DNA of 56,423 nt, taken from positions 1-56,423 of the forward strand of contig NZ_LXHE01000026.1 in assembly GCF_001656295.1 (NCBI RefSeq), read 5' to 3'. The notes under the pieces were generated by a model. It was given only the letters and a program-made list of their open reading frames with translations, was not told the DNA's origin and ran no database searches. This stretch comes from Moraxella catarrhalis (GTDB lineage Bacteria > Pseudomonadota > Gammaproteobacteria > Pseudomonadales > Moraxellaceae). Shown here piece by piece: positions 48,781-56,423 of the stretch. The position numbers were made by a program, and so were the translations under genes. How positions within the stretch are numbered: the first letter of the stretch is position 1; every line of letters begins with the position of its first letter.

Positions 48781-49973
48781 TGACCTTGCCCCTGCTCAAT
48801 AGGACATGCCTGTTGAGTACTGCTTAGGATTGAGAGTTCGCTGATTTTCTCAATACCCTTGCGGTGTAAGTTCATAGCACCAACACGGTCATCATTGGAC
48901 CTATAATGACAAGCACGACACTCAAAGCGGTGTTCTTTCTTGTGACGGTTGGATTTATGTACATTGCCACACTTAGGACAGGTTTGTGATGTATAGGCGG
49001 CATCAACGATAAGCACAGAGTGGCCATGCTGTTTGGCTTTATATTCAAGCATTTGCCTGAATTGATAAAAAGCCCAAGATACCTGTACATAACGGTGTTC
49101 TAGTTTCACCTTTTCAGTCACCTGTCGGATGCCAGTTAGGTCTTCTAAAACAAATACTGTGCCTTTTGGGTGGCTTGTTACGAGTGCCTTAGTGATTTGA
49201 TGGTTAACATTAGTCACATAACGGTTTTCTCGACTGCCGTAGCTTTTTAGACGGCTACGGGCAGATGGGGTTTGTTTACGCTGCAACTCTTTACGAGTAG
49301 CTTTACATTCTGCTCGGCGGTGTTTAACAACCCGTCCTGAATGGAATTTGGTGTTGCCTTTGCTGTCATAGGTGGTGGCAATAAAGTTTAATCCTAAATC
49401 CACACCAATGACATTGGTGGCATCTTGGGTGATGTCAAACTCAGGTAGCTCCTTAGTCATTGGCACCAAGATAAACCACTGACCTTTACGGTCAAGCCAA
49501 AGTTTGGCTGTACCCATGACATAACCTGATGGATTGTCCTTGTCTTTTAGGTTGTCCAAGAACTCATTTTTACCTGTGGTATGCTTAATATGGGTTCTAC
49601 CTGCAACTGTGCCGATGCTAAAGGTTCTTTTCTTGCGGTTGTACGAGTAATCCCGGTTATATACCAAATCACATTCTTCGGCACGAAACTCAATCAATGA
49701 CCAAGGATGATTGTTTGATTTGGCGGATTTGTAGCGGGCGATAACGGTCTTAATAACCGATTGTGTCATTTGGGCTTTAATGCCAAGCTTGGTACGCATT
49801 TGTTGATAATAAGCATTATGCAAGGCAAGCTGACCAAGTTCCTTTGTTTCATAAACTTTAGCAGATAACCAATTACAAGCTTTGGTGTATAATGTACGCA
49901 CCTGTGCCAATGCGACCATCTGTTCATCAGATGGCAACAGCTTGATTTTGGCGGTAACGACAGAAGTTTGCAT
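48759..49973 (-). CDS. tnpB: TnpB (OrfB) RNA-guided nuclease-type protein
   Basis: A 404-residue intact TnpB. The RuvC residues are D192 (VIGVDLGLNFIAT), E277 (VFVLEDLTGIR) and D362 (SNDDRVGAMNLH). The zinc ribbon CPKC (332-335) and CRAC (352-355) is complete. All parts needed for RNA-guided DNA cleavage are present. TnpB proteins favour retention of their element by cutting the empty donor site. It differs in family from the truncated TnpB next to it. Confidence 0.93.
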   Translation of the reverse strand: MQTSVVTAKIKLLPSDEQMVALAQVRTLYTKACNWLSAKVYETKELGQLALHNAYYQQMRTKLGIKAQMTQSVIKTVIARYKSAKSNNHPWSLIEFRAEECDLVYNRDYSYNRKKRTFSIGTVAGRTHIKHTTGKNEFLDNLKDKDNPSGYVMGTAKLWLDRKGQWFILVPMTKELPEFDITQDATNVIGVDLGLNFIATTYDSKGNTKFHSGRVVKHRRAECKATRKELQRKQTPSARSRLKSYGSRENRYVTNVNHQITKALVTSHPKGTVFVLEDLTGIRQVTEKVKLEHRYVQVSWAFYQFRQMLEYKAKQHGHSVLIVDAAYTSQTCPKCGNVHKSNRHKKEHRFECRACHYRSNDDRVGAMNLHRKGIEKISELSILSSTQQACPIEQGQGQLSQSLI

Positions 49974-50156
49974 ACAATATCACCTTTATTTCACTAAGTG
50001 TATTATAGCAAATAATTAGTGAGTAAACAATTAAAAAACAGAATGACCACAATTCCCCCCCCCAGCTAAAGCAAGGGGTATCCTTGTGAGGGGGGGATGA
50101 AAGTTTGGAAGTATGGAAGACGTGAAACGCTAGTGAGTATGAAAAAAACTTGCCGA

Positions 50157-50609
50157 TCAGGGGATTTGAATGTGTGGTTTGTTATTTTTACTTTTAAGTT
50201 TAAATTGGTCGTTGGATAGGCTAAAACGGTCATTTACGCCTTTTTTGCGAAATTGGGGGTATTTGCTTTCGCCTTTAAAAAAGCGTTTAAAGGCATCGCC
50301 TAGTTGCATAATAGCAAGTTGTGGGGAGCATTTGGTAACTTCTAGCATGAATGGGTATTTTTCACGTTTTATGGCGTTAAGTTGTTTTCTTAGTTTACCT
50401 TGTGATGGTTTGTTAAGTCGGTTTTCGTCAATGGTTATGCCGTTTGCTTGACATTCATCACGGTAGTTTTTGTCTTGTTCATATTGCTTTTTCCATTCTG
50501 CCAACGCCCAATTATAGGCTAGACGTGCGACACCGCAGGCCTTGCTAAAATGTGTGGCTTGTTTATTGGTTGGGTCAAGTCGGATGATGTGTCCACGAAT
50601 AACCGTCAT
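50157..50609 (-). pseudogene. Truncated IS607-type TnpB (N-terminal 150 residues)
   Basis: The 150-residue product has the TnpB N-terminal domain (GVARLAYNWALAEWKKQYEQ and SPQLAIMQLGDAFKRFFKG) but no RuvC or zinc-ribbon region. Its start overlaps the tnpA stop by four bases (ATGA), the standard IS607 arrangement. The rest was lost by a deletion near 50157. Confidence 0.85.
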
Positions 50610-51220
50610 TCCAATGCTGCCTTAACGGCTTCAAGCAGTTTTTTATTTTTTTTACTTTGTGAGCCATATAGTCTTGCTGAAAATACCGTAATGATTTCTA
50701 GCACATCTTGAGCAAGCTCTTCTTCAAAGGATGGGTTTTCGCCTTGGTTGATGATGATAACTTCAACGTTTCTTGCTTCACAGATAGCAAAGACAAGTTC
50801 TGCACCAAAGCGTAATAGGCGGTCTTTATGGGTTAAAACCAATCTGCCAATTTTATTGTTTAATATGCCGTCAAGCAGTTGTTTAAGTCCTTTTTTATGG
50901 TAGTTCATGCCAGAACCTAAATCACCCACGATCTCATAAGTCCAGCCTTGTTTGGCACAGTAGAGTTCTAAAACTTGGATTTGACGCTCTAAATCGTCCT
51001 TTTGGTCGTGGCTTGATACTCGTGCATAGGCAATGGTTTTTCGGTCTTTGTTGCCTATGCCATGCAGTAGGTTTGGGTTGATTTTACTAATATCGTAACG
51101 TCTGTGTCCTTTAGGTGTTCTTTGGGCAACAAGCACACCACTTTCGTCCCATCTGCGTAATGTTGAGATGGACACGCCAAGTTGTTTGGAAGCTTCGTTG
51201 ATACTAATTAATCTATTCAT
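50606..51220 (-). CDS. tnpA: IS607-family serine recombinase TnpA
   Basis: A 204-residue recombinase with an N-terminal MerR-type helix-turn-helix (SINEASKQLGVSISTLRRWDESG, about residues 5-28) and a resolvase-type catalytic domain (IAYARVSSHDQKDDLERQ, catalytic serine about residue 69). LTHKDRLLRFG and the C-terminal helix are intact. It carries out IS607-type transposition and could act on related elements in trans. Confidence 0.92.
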   Translation of the reverse strand: MNRLISINEASKQLGVSISTLRRWDESGVLVAQRTPKGHRRYDISKINPNLLHGIGNKDRKTIAYARVSSHDQKDDLERQIQVLELYCAKQGWTYEIVGDLGSGMNYHKKGLKQLLDGILNNKIGRLVLTHKDRLLRFGAELVFAICEARNVEVIIINQGENPSFEEELAQDVLEIITVFSARLYGSQSKKNKKLLEAVKAALE

Positions 51221-51263
51221 TTGGATGTTATAAGATAGATTTAGTTAGATTTCAAGAAACAGT

Positions 51264-51548
51264 TCAAAGCCCTGACCAAGGTGTTAAATCATCAGACGTG
51301 GCGAAAACAGTTGGCTGGCTGTGGGTGGGGCTTGGCTGTTTAGTGTGGCGTTCAAATGGCTTATAGCGGCGATATTGACGTTGGGATTTTTTTATTTTCT
51401 GTTTAGATAATCCTTGACATACCAGTCTAAGTCCATAAGCCTGCAAGAGCTCGGCTAGGCAGCCATTTGAATGGATTAGCATGACTTGTTGGCTATCGTT
51501 TAAGAGCTGCTGTGTAAGCAGATAGCCAACAGAAGTCAATTCTAGCAA
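51264..51548 (-). CDS. Hypothetical 94-residue basic protein
   Basis: Not recognised. The N-terminal half (LLTQQLLNDSQQVMLIHSNGCLAELLQAYGL) looks globular, the C-terminal half (KKSQRQYRRYKPFERHTKQ) is basic and probably disordered. It is divergent from valS, 90 bases apart, and ends about 20 bases from the IS607-like element. It could be a gene fragment. Confidence 0.4.
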   Translation of the reverse strand: MLELTSVGYLLTQQLLNDSQQVMLIHSNGCLAELLQAYGLRLVCQGLSKQKIKKSQRQYRRYKPFERHTKQPSPTHSQPTVFATSDDLTPWSGL

Positions 51549-51638
51549 CTTTATTGATAACTCCTTTCATAATCCCCTATTTTAAGGTAAAATTAGGAGT
51601 TTATCTTTTTTATTAAATCAAATCTATAAAGGCACTTT

Positions 51639-54476
51639 ATGACCAACTTACCTACTACTTACGACCCCTCCGCCTTAGAACAAAAATGGTACGAGACTTG
51701 GGAAAATCATGGCTATTTTAAGCCCGCCTTTGATAATGAAAAATCCTTTTCTATCGTTTTGCCGCCGCCAAATGTCACAGGCTCTTTGCACATGGGACAT
51801 GGCTTTAACAATGCCGTCATGGACGCCTTAACTCGCTATCATCGCATGAAAGGCTACAACACGCTTTGGCAGCCTGGCACCGATCACGCTGGCATCGCCA
51901 CACAAATGGTGGTGGAGCGTCAGCTTGGGTTACAAGGTATCAGCCGTCATGATTTGGGGCGCAAGAAGTTCATTGACAAGATTTGGGCGTGGAAAGAGCA
52001 GTCAGGTAACAACATTACTCGCCAAATTCGCCGTTTGGGGTCATCCGTGGACTGGTCTCGTGAACGCTTTACCATGGACGACGGTCTGTCGCAAGCGGTC
52101 AAAGAAGTGTTTGTGCGGCTTTATGATGAGGGCTTGATTTATCGTGGCAAACGCCTTGTCAATTGGGACTGTAAATTAAAAACCGCCATTAGTGATTTGG
52201 AAGTGGAAAATCGTGATGAAAAAGGCTTTATGTATCACGTTCGCTATCCTTTTGCCGCTGGGCAAACGGACGCCAATGGAGCAAGCCTTGACGGCAAGTA
52301 TATGCACATTGCCACCACTCGCCCAGAGACCATTTTGGCAGACGGCTGTTTGGCAGTACACCCTGATGATAGCCGATATACGCACATTTTGGGTAAAATG
52401 GTTCACGTGCCATTGACCGACCGTGTCATTCCTGTGCTGGCTGACCCTTATCCTGACCCTGAATTTGGTACAGGGTGCGTAAAAATTACCCCTGCCCACG
52501 ATTTTAATGACTACGAAGTCGGCGAACGCCAAAACATTGAGATTATTAACCTAATGAACCTTGACGGCACGATGAACGAAAATTGTCCGCCTGCTTATCA
52601 AGGGCTTGACCGCTTTGACGCTCGTAAAAAAATCATTGCCGACCTAGAAACGCACGGCTTTTTAGAAAAAGTAGAACCCCACGAATTAAAACGCCCCTAT
52701 GGCGACCGCTCTGGTACAGTCATTGAACCACTTTTGACCGACCAATGGTATGTGGCGATTGAAACCCTTGCCAAACCAGCGATTGAAGCGGTGCAAAACG
52801 GCGACATCAAATTTGTGCCAGAACAGTACACCAATATGTACATGGCATGGATGCGTGATATTCAAGACTGGTGTATCAGCCGTCAGCTGTGGTGGGGTCA
52901 TCGCATTCCTGCGTGGTATGATGATAAAGGTGGCATCTACGTGGGGCGTGATGAAGCCGAAGTGCGTGCCAAATACAACTTGGGCGATACCCCCTTACGC
53001 CAAGATGATGATGTGCTAGATACGTGGTTTAGCTCGGCGTTATGGACATTTAGTACGCTTGGCTGGACAGGTACCGACAAAGATTTTGACAATGACATCT
53101 TACAAAAATTCCACCCAACAAGCGTCTTGGTTACTGGCTTTGACATCATTTTCTTTTGGGTAGCTCGAATGATTATGATGACGCTGCATTTTGTCAAAGA
53201 CAAAGACGGCAAGCCACAAGTGCCCTTTAAAACTGTTTATGTGCATGGGCTTGTGCGTGACGGCGAAGGGCAAAAAATGAGCAAATCTAAGGGTAATGTG
53301 CTTGACCCACTGGATTTGATTGACGGCATTGATTTAGAAAGTCTGGTCGCCAAACGCACCACGGGACTCATGAACCCCAAAGACGCCCCCAAAATTGAAA
53401 AAGCCACTCGCAAAGAGTTTGCTGACGGTATCGCTGCCTTTGGCACAGATGCCCTGAGATTTGCTTTTGCCAGCCTAGCCAGCACAGGGCGAGACATCAA
53501 CTTTGATTTAAAACGTGTGGAAGGCTATCGCAATTTTTGTAATAAAATCTATAACGCCACCCGCTTTGTGCTCATGAATTGCCAAGAGCAAGCGATTGGC
53601 ACAGAACCTCGCCCAGACTTATGGGGCTTGCCTGAGCAGTGGATTGTCAGCCGCTTACAAAAGTGTGAAAAAGCAGTGGCACTGGCGTTTGAGACCTATC
53701 GCTTGGATTTGGCGGCACAGGCGATTTATGACTTTATTTGGAATGAGTATTGCGACTGGTATTTGGAGCTGACCAAGCCTGTCTTAAACGACCCTACTGT
53801 CAGTGGTGAACAAAAGTCAGAAATCCGCCGTGTGCTACTGTCTGTGCTAGAAGTCGCTCTACGCCTTGCTCATCCTATCATGCCTTTTATCACCGAAGAG
53901 CTGTGGCAGACCATCACGCCACTACTGGGTAAGGGTGGCGAGAGTATCATGCTAAGCACCTACCCCAAGTGCGATGACAGCAAAATCAACGAACAAGCCG
54001 AAAGCGACATGGCATGGCTACAAAGCCTTATCGGTGCGGTGCGAAACATTCGTGGCGAGATGAAACTGGGCAATGCCGTGCGTCTGCCTGTGCTAATTCA
54101 AGGGGCAAGCGATGAACAAAAAGCAAGCCTTGCACGCATTGACAATCAATTTAAAACCCTTGCCAAAGTAGACAGCCTAACGATTGTCAAAACTGGCGAA
54201 GAGGTGCCATTATCATCATCTGGCATGGTTGGACAAATGAAAGTGCTTGTCCCTATGAAAGGCTTGATTGACCCGACCGCTGAACTAAACCGCCTAAATA
54301 AAGTGCGTGATAAACTGCAAACCCAAGCAGATGCCATTAACAAAAAACTGTCCAATGACAACTTTATCGCCAAAGCGCCTGCGGCAGTGGTAGAAGCCGA
54401 GCGAGCTAAACTAGCGGAGCTAGAAGGGCAGATTAAAGAGGTGGATAAGCAGGTGGGGGCGTTGCAAAGCCTGTAA
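51639..54476 (+). CDS. valS: Valyl-tRNA synthetase
   Basis: A 945-residue class I synthetase of normal length. HIGH is HMGH in [18 protein letters not shown] (about residues 43-61) and KMSKS is in [19 protein letters not shown] (about 545-563). The editing domain keeps [10 protein letters not shown] and [16 protein letters not shown]-terminal coiled coil (about 880-945, [22 protein letters not shown]) is typical of ValS. Its native-looking 5' end exists separately at 48485, so this copy may have arrived by recombination. Confidence 0.97.
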   Translation: MTNLPTTYDPSALEQKWYETWENHGYFKPAFDNEKSFSIVLPPPNVTGSLHMGHGFNNAVMDALTRYHRMKGYNTLWQPGTDHAGIATQMVVERQLGLQGISRHDLGRKKFIDKIWAWKEQSGNNITRQIRRLGSSVDWSRERFTMDDGLSQAVKEVFVRLYDEGLIYRGKRLVNWDCKLKTAISDLEVENRDEKGFMYHVRYPFAAGQTDANGASLDGKYMHIATTRPETILADGCLAVHPDDSRYTHILGKMVHVPLTDRVIPVLADPYPDPEFGTGCVKITPAHDFNDYEVGERQNIEIINLMNLDGTMNENCPPAYQGLDRFDARKKIIADLETHGFLEKVEPHELKRPYGDRSGTVIEPLLTDQWYVAIETLAKPAIEAVQNGDIKFVPEQYTNMYMAWMRDIQDWCISRQLWWGHRIPAWYDDKGGIYVGRDEAEVRAKYNLGDTPLRQDDDVLDTWFSSALWTFSTLGWTGTDKDFDNDILQKFHPTSVLVTGFDIIFFWVARMIMMTLHFVKDKDGKPQVPFKTVYVHGLVRDGEGQKMSKSKGNVLDPLDLIDGIDLESLVAKRTTGLMNPKDAPKIEKATRKEFADGIAAFGTDALRFAFASLASTGRDINFDLKRVEGYRNFCNKIYNATRFVLMNCQEQAIGTEPRPDLWGLPEQWIVSRLQKCEKAVALAFETYRLDLAAQAIYDFIWNEYCDWYLELTKPVLNDPTVSGEQKSEIRRVLLSVLEVALRLAHPIMPFITEELWQTITPLLGKGGESIMLSTYPKCDDSKINEQAESDMAWLQSLIGAVRNIRGEMKLGNAVRLPVLIQGASDEQKASLARIDNQFKTLAKVDSLTIVKTGEEVPLSSSGMVGQMKVLVPMKGLIDPTAELNRLNKVRDKLQTQADAINKKLSNDNFIAKAPAAVVEAERAKLAELEGQIKEVDKQVGALQSL

Positions 54477-54485
54477 TTCTAATAA

Positions 54486-54518
54486 CAGCAAATAGATTAT
54501 TTTTATAATCTATTTGCC
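54486..54518 (+). terminator. Hairpin after valS
   Basis: GCAAATAGATTAT and ATAATCTATTTGC form a 13-bp stem with a short loop, 10 bases after the valS stop. It lacks a T run, so termination efficiency is uncertain. Confidence 0.6.
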
Positions 54519-54547
54519 TAATATACCAATTAATGATGAAGAAATAA

Positions 54548-54766
54548 ATGAAACCTTTTATAAAATGGGCGGGCGGTAAGAATTCTTTGCTTGGTGAAAT
54601 TAAAAAACGCTTGCCTGATTATGCCCATTCACAAGATTTTTGTTTGGTAGAACCTTTTGTTGGTGGTGGGGCAGTGTCCTTGTGGGCATTGTCCGATTTG
54701 CCATGCCTTAAACAACTCATTATCAATGATTACAATGCTGATTTAATCAATGTTTACCCACATTAG
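54548..54766 (+). pseudogene. Truncated DNA adenine methylase (M.MboIA/DpnM-like, Dam type)
   Basis: The first about 70 residues of a GATC N6-adenine methylase: [15 protein letters not shown] (residues 4-18) and [16 protein letters not shown] (33-48), motifs X and I. The catalytic DPPY motif is missing. The similarity ends at about 54760 and the frame stops. Such a gene normally stands first in an MboI/DpnII operon. This fragment cannot methylate DNA. Confidence 0.9.
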
Positions 54767-54927
54767 CTCTAATCTTTAAAAGATAAACAAAGTATTGGGT
54801 TTATTATTTTTATTTGGCTGTCATTTTAATTTAGTGGATTGTGATGTTTGTTAAATGACATTCAATTAGATTGGATATGGGTAGATGCTATAAAAAGATA
54901 AAGAGAGTATAGGGCATGTAAAAGACG

Positions 54928-55707
54928 ATGAATTTATATTTTGATAAAAACTTAGCAAATGAATACAGTAGTAAGGCTCAAATTGCAAGAGTTTTAACTG
55001 AAAATTGGGTGTTGAATAACTCATATTGTCCCAAATGCGGAAATCTGCCATTATCTGAATTTGAAAACAATCGACCTGTTGCTGATTTTTACTGTCAAAA
55101 TTGCCTCGAAGAATTTGAGTTAAAAAGTAAAAATGGTCGTTTGCCCAATGTGATAACAGACGGTGCTTATGCAACGATGATAGAGCGTATCAACGCTAAT
55201 AACAGCCCAAACTTTTTCTTCTTAACTTATGATAAACAGTGGCGAGTTAATGATTTTTTGATTATACCAAAACAATTTTTTACTCCAAGTATTATTATCA
55301 AAAGAAAGCCTTTATCGCCCAATGCAAGGCGTGCAGGCTGGGTTGGATGCAATATTGATATATCCAATGTTGTTGATTTTGGTAAAATTTTTTTGGTCAA
55401 AAATTCTCAAATAATTAATCAAAATTTGGTGCAAGAACATTTTAATAATACCTTATTTATTCGCACTAAGAATATAGAGTCAAGAGGTTGGATATTGGAC
55501 ATAATGATGTGTATAGATAGTATTTCAAAAGATACTTTTAACCTAAAAGATATTTATGATTTTGAAGAGATATTAAAAATAAAATACCCAAACAATAACT
55601 TTATTAAAGATAAAATTAGACAGCAGTTGCAAATTTTAAGAGATAAAGGATTGATTGAATTCGTTGCCCGTGGTCGATATAAAAAGGTAAAATATGCAAA
55701 CCTATAA
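54928..55707 (+). CDS. dpnC: DpnI-like methyl-directed restriction endonuclease
   Basis: A 259-residue protein strongly similar to DpnI of Streptococcus pneumoniae through its whole length. The zinc site is C34, C37, C56 and C59, and the catalytic residues D53, E64 and K66 of the PD-(D/E)XK domain occupy the same positions. The winged-helix domain covers about residues 185-255 (IRQQLQILRDKGLIEF). DpnI cuts GATC only when adenine is methylated. Base composition is AT-rich. It sits between two broken GATC methylase genes, which fits because an active Dam-type enzyme would be lethal with it. Confidence 0.95.
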   Translation: MNLYFDKNLANEYSSKAQIARVLTENWVLNNSYCPKCGNLPLSEFENNRPVADFYCQNCLEEFELKSKNGRLPNVITDGAYATMIERINANNSPNFFFLTYDKQWRVNDFLIIPKQFFTPSIIIKRKPLSPNARRAGWVGCNIDISNVVDFGKIFLVKNSQIINQNLVQEHFNNTLFIRTKNIESRGWILDIMMCIDSISKDTFNLKDIYDFEEILKIKYPNNNFIKDKIRQQLQILRDKGLIEFVARGRYKKVKYANL

Positions 55708-55864
55708 AATACAACTTCAAGAGACTTTATCAAAAATTATTGAGATTCAAGCAAGTAACATTGATGAAGCCATTCGTATCGTACAAGAATCCTATCAAAA
55801 TGAAGATATTGTACTGGATTGGGGTGATTTTGTTTTGGTGGAATTTGATGATGTTTCTGATTAA
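55694..55864 (+). CDS. dpnD: DpnD/PcfM-family small protein
   Basis: A 56-residue protein that begins MQTYKIQLQETLSKIIEIQA and has DEAIRIVQESYQNEDIVLD and a short acidic end. The pattern matches the DpnD-PcfM domain. In S. pneumoniae dpnD follows dpnC and its function is unknown. Here the start overlaps the dpnC stop by 14 bases, so translation is coupled. It is much shorter than the pneumococcal DpnD as I recall it, and the frame ends in a normal stop. Confidence 0.8.
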   Translation: MQTYKIQLQETLSKIIEIQASNIDEAIRIVQESYQNEDIVLDWGDFVLVEFDDVSD

Positions 55865-55869
55865 AAATT

Positions 55870-56307
55870 ACTTCGTATTTCTCTTGCCGTTATTTTACTT
55901 ATTCAAGTGAATGGATAATTTGGGCAAGAAAACATTCTAAGATACCACATTATTTTAACTATGATTTGATGAAAAAACTAAATGGCGACAAACAACAAAA
56001 AGACATATGGCGATTGCCTGCGGTGGGTAGCTGGGAAAAGACACAGGGCAAACACCCTACTCAAAAACCACTTGGGCTTTTATCTCGTATTATATTATCA
56101 TCTACCCAAAAAGGCGATTTGATTTTAGATCCATTCTCAGGTTCTGGTACAACAGGTATTGCGTCAATATTGCTTGATAGGAAATATGTCGGCATTGAAC
56201 AAGAATTGGAATTTTTGAAACTATCAAAAAGGCGTTATCAAACAATGACACTTGAATCAAAATACGAATTTAAACAAAAAATTCGTGAACAAATCAGTGT
56301 GATTTAA
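55870..56307 (+). pseudogene. C-terminal fragment of an M.MboIC/DpnA-type methylase
   Basis: The open frame running from about 55870 reads SSEWIIWARKHSKIPHYF, then TQGKHPTQKPLGLLSRIIL and DPFSGSGTTGIASILLDRKY, the motif X and I region of beta-class N6-adenine methylases. The DPPY-containing N-terminal part is absent. No start codon with a good ribosome-binding site precedes it; TTG or ATG at 55966-55971 would give only 112 residues. It is the right-hand remnant of the displaced MboI-type operon. Confidence 0.88.
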
Positions 56308-56423
56308 CCATAGAAGAAAAGCCATAGAAATGGCAATCAAGGAGAATTGTAGTGTACGTTAATACAAGTATTTTTTGCATTATGTATGTCAATAATTTGG
56401 CGGATTAACCCCCAACAATCCCC
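56308..56423. other. Right edge of the window
   Basis: 116 bases after the methylase fragment. I see no gene, terminator or repeat that I can support. Confidence 0.4.

Larger units (their letters stand above)
48590..50040 (-). mobile_element. Solo TnpB element (IS200/IS605 or IS1341 type)
   Basis: Contains one intact tnpB and no tnpA. The right end (minus 3' end) has a subterminal hairpin, CGCCTAAAGGCG at about 48599-48610, and the palindrome GCTTAATTAAGC at 48618-48629. The left end has an inverted repeat, TCACTAA...TTAGTGA (about 49995-50025), before tnpB. Such elements lack their own transposase and move by trans action. Exact ends are approximate. Confidence 0.7.
50041..51245 (-). mobile_element. 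Decayed IS607-like element
   Basis: Holds an intact serine-recombinase tnpA and a tnpB cut short after 150 codons. Beyond the truncated tnpB, at 50053-50097, lies a run of nine C and one of seven G as the arms of an inverted repeat around CAAGG-GGTAT-CCTTG; this may be the right end or guide-RNA scaffold of the element. The interval 49974-50156 holds no gene. Ends are approximate. Confidence 0.7.

Noticed and set aside
54928-55707. MboI/DpnII-type endonuclease as the gene between the methylase fragments
   Set aside because: The sequence, zinc ribbon and catalytic residues match DpnI, which has the opposite methylation requirement.

Overview
The window looks like chromosomal DNA of a Moraxella species (Gammaproteobacteria, Moraxellaceae). 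The evidence is a CopB/FetA-type TonB receptor, the gene repertoire and base composition, and, at the right end, remnants of an MboI-like (GATC) restriction-modification system, a system first known from Moraxella bovis. No database search was possible, so the genus is an inference.

Layout. 1-16.8 kb is mostly housekeeping: an FAD-linked hydroxyacid dehydrogenase, trhP, a NYN-LOTUS protein, two-cluster ferredoxin, yqeY, rsmI, engB, hom, a DsbC-like lipoprotein, guaB, copB, a Sel1 protein, metX-metW and a frameshifted fkpB. 17-20.8 kb holds lspA and an unusual ileS whose editing domain carries a complete GNAT acetyltransferase-like insert. 20.9-23.7 kb is a very AT-rich four-gene operon that looks like a small RiPP (modified peptide) cluster: a 31-residue peptide, an attenuator-like hairpin, an HExxH protein resembling peptide beta-hydroxylases, a cysteine-free carboxymuconolactone-decarboxylase-fold protein and an MFS transporter. 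Just beyond it lies an orphan 5' end of ileS. 24-27 kb encodes uracil and alanine/glycine transport. 27.1-33.8 kb is a leucine/isovalerate degradation operon (liuA-B-C-D-E), divergent from a tetR gene that is followed by an acyl-CoA ligase, a thioesterase and a broken aromatic-acid-type MFS gene. 38.9-48.2 kb carries a thioredoxin-like protein, a CopD-like protein, fdxA, murJ, ampD, a DUF4105/Lnb-type protein, a dinucleotide-binding epimerase and a DASS transporter. 48.4-56.4 kb is mobile and rearranged: an orphan valS 5' end, a solo TnpB element, a decayed IS607-like element, intact valS, and a DpnI-DpnD cassette sitting between the broken ends of two GATC methylase genes.

The main points of interest are: (1) the peptide-modification operon; (2) the GNAT domain embedded in IleRS; (3) orphan promoter-plus-start copies of both ileS and valS, each separated from the intact gene by foreign DNA; and (4) replacement of an MboI/DpnII-type system by a DpnI-type methyl-dependent enzyme, with both older methylases truncated as compatibility requires. 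The four apparent frameshifts (one in fkpB, three in the MFS gene) all fall in homopolymer runs, so base-calling error must be excluded before they are treated as real pseudogenes.
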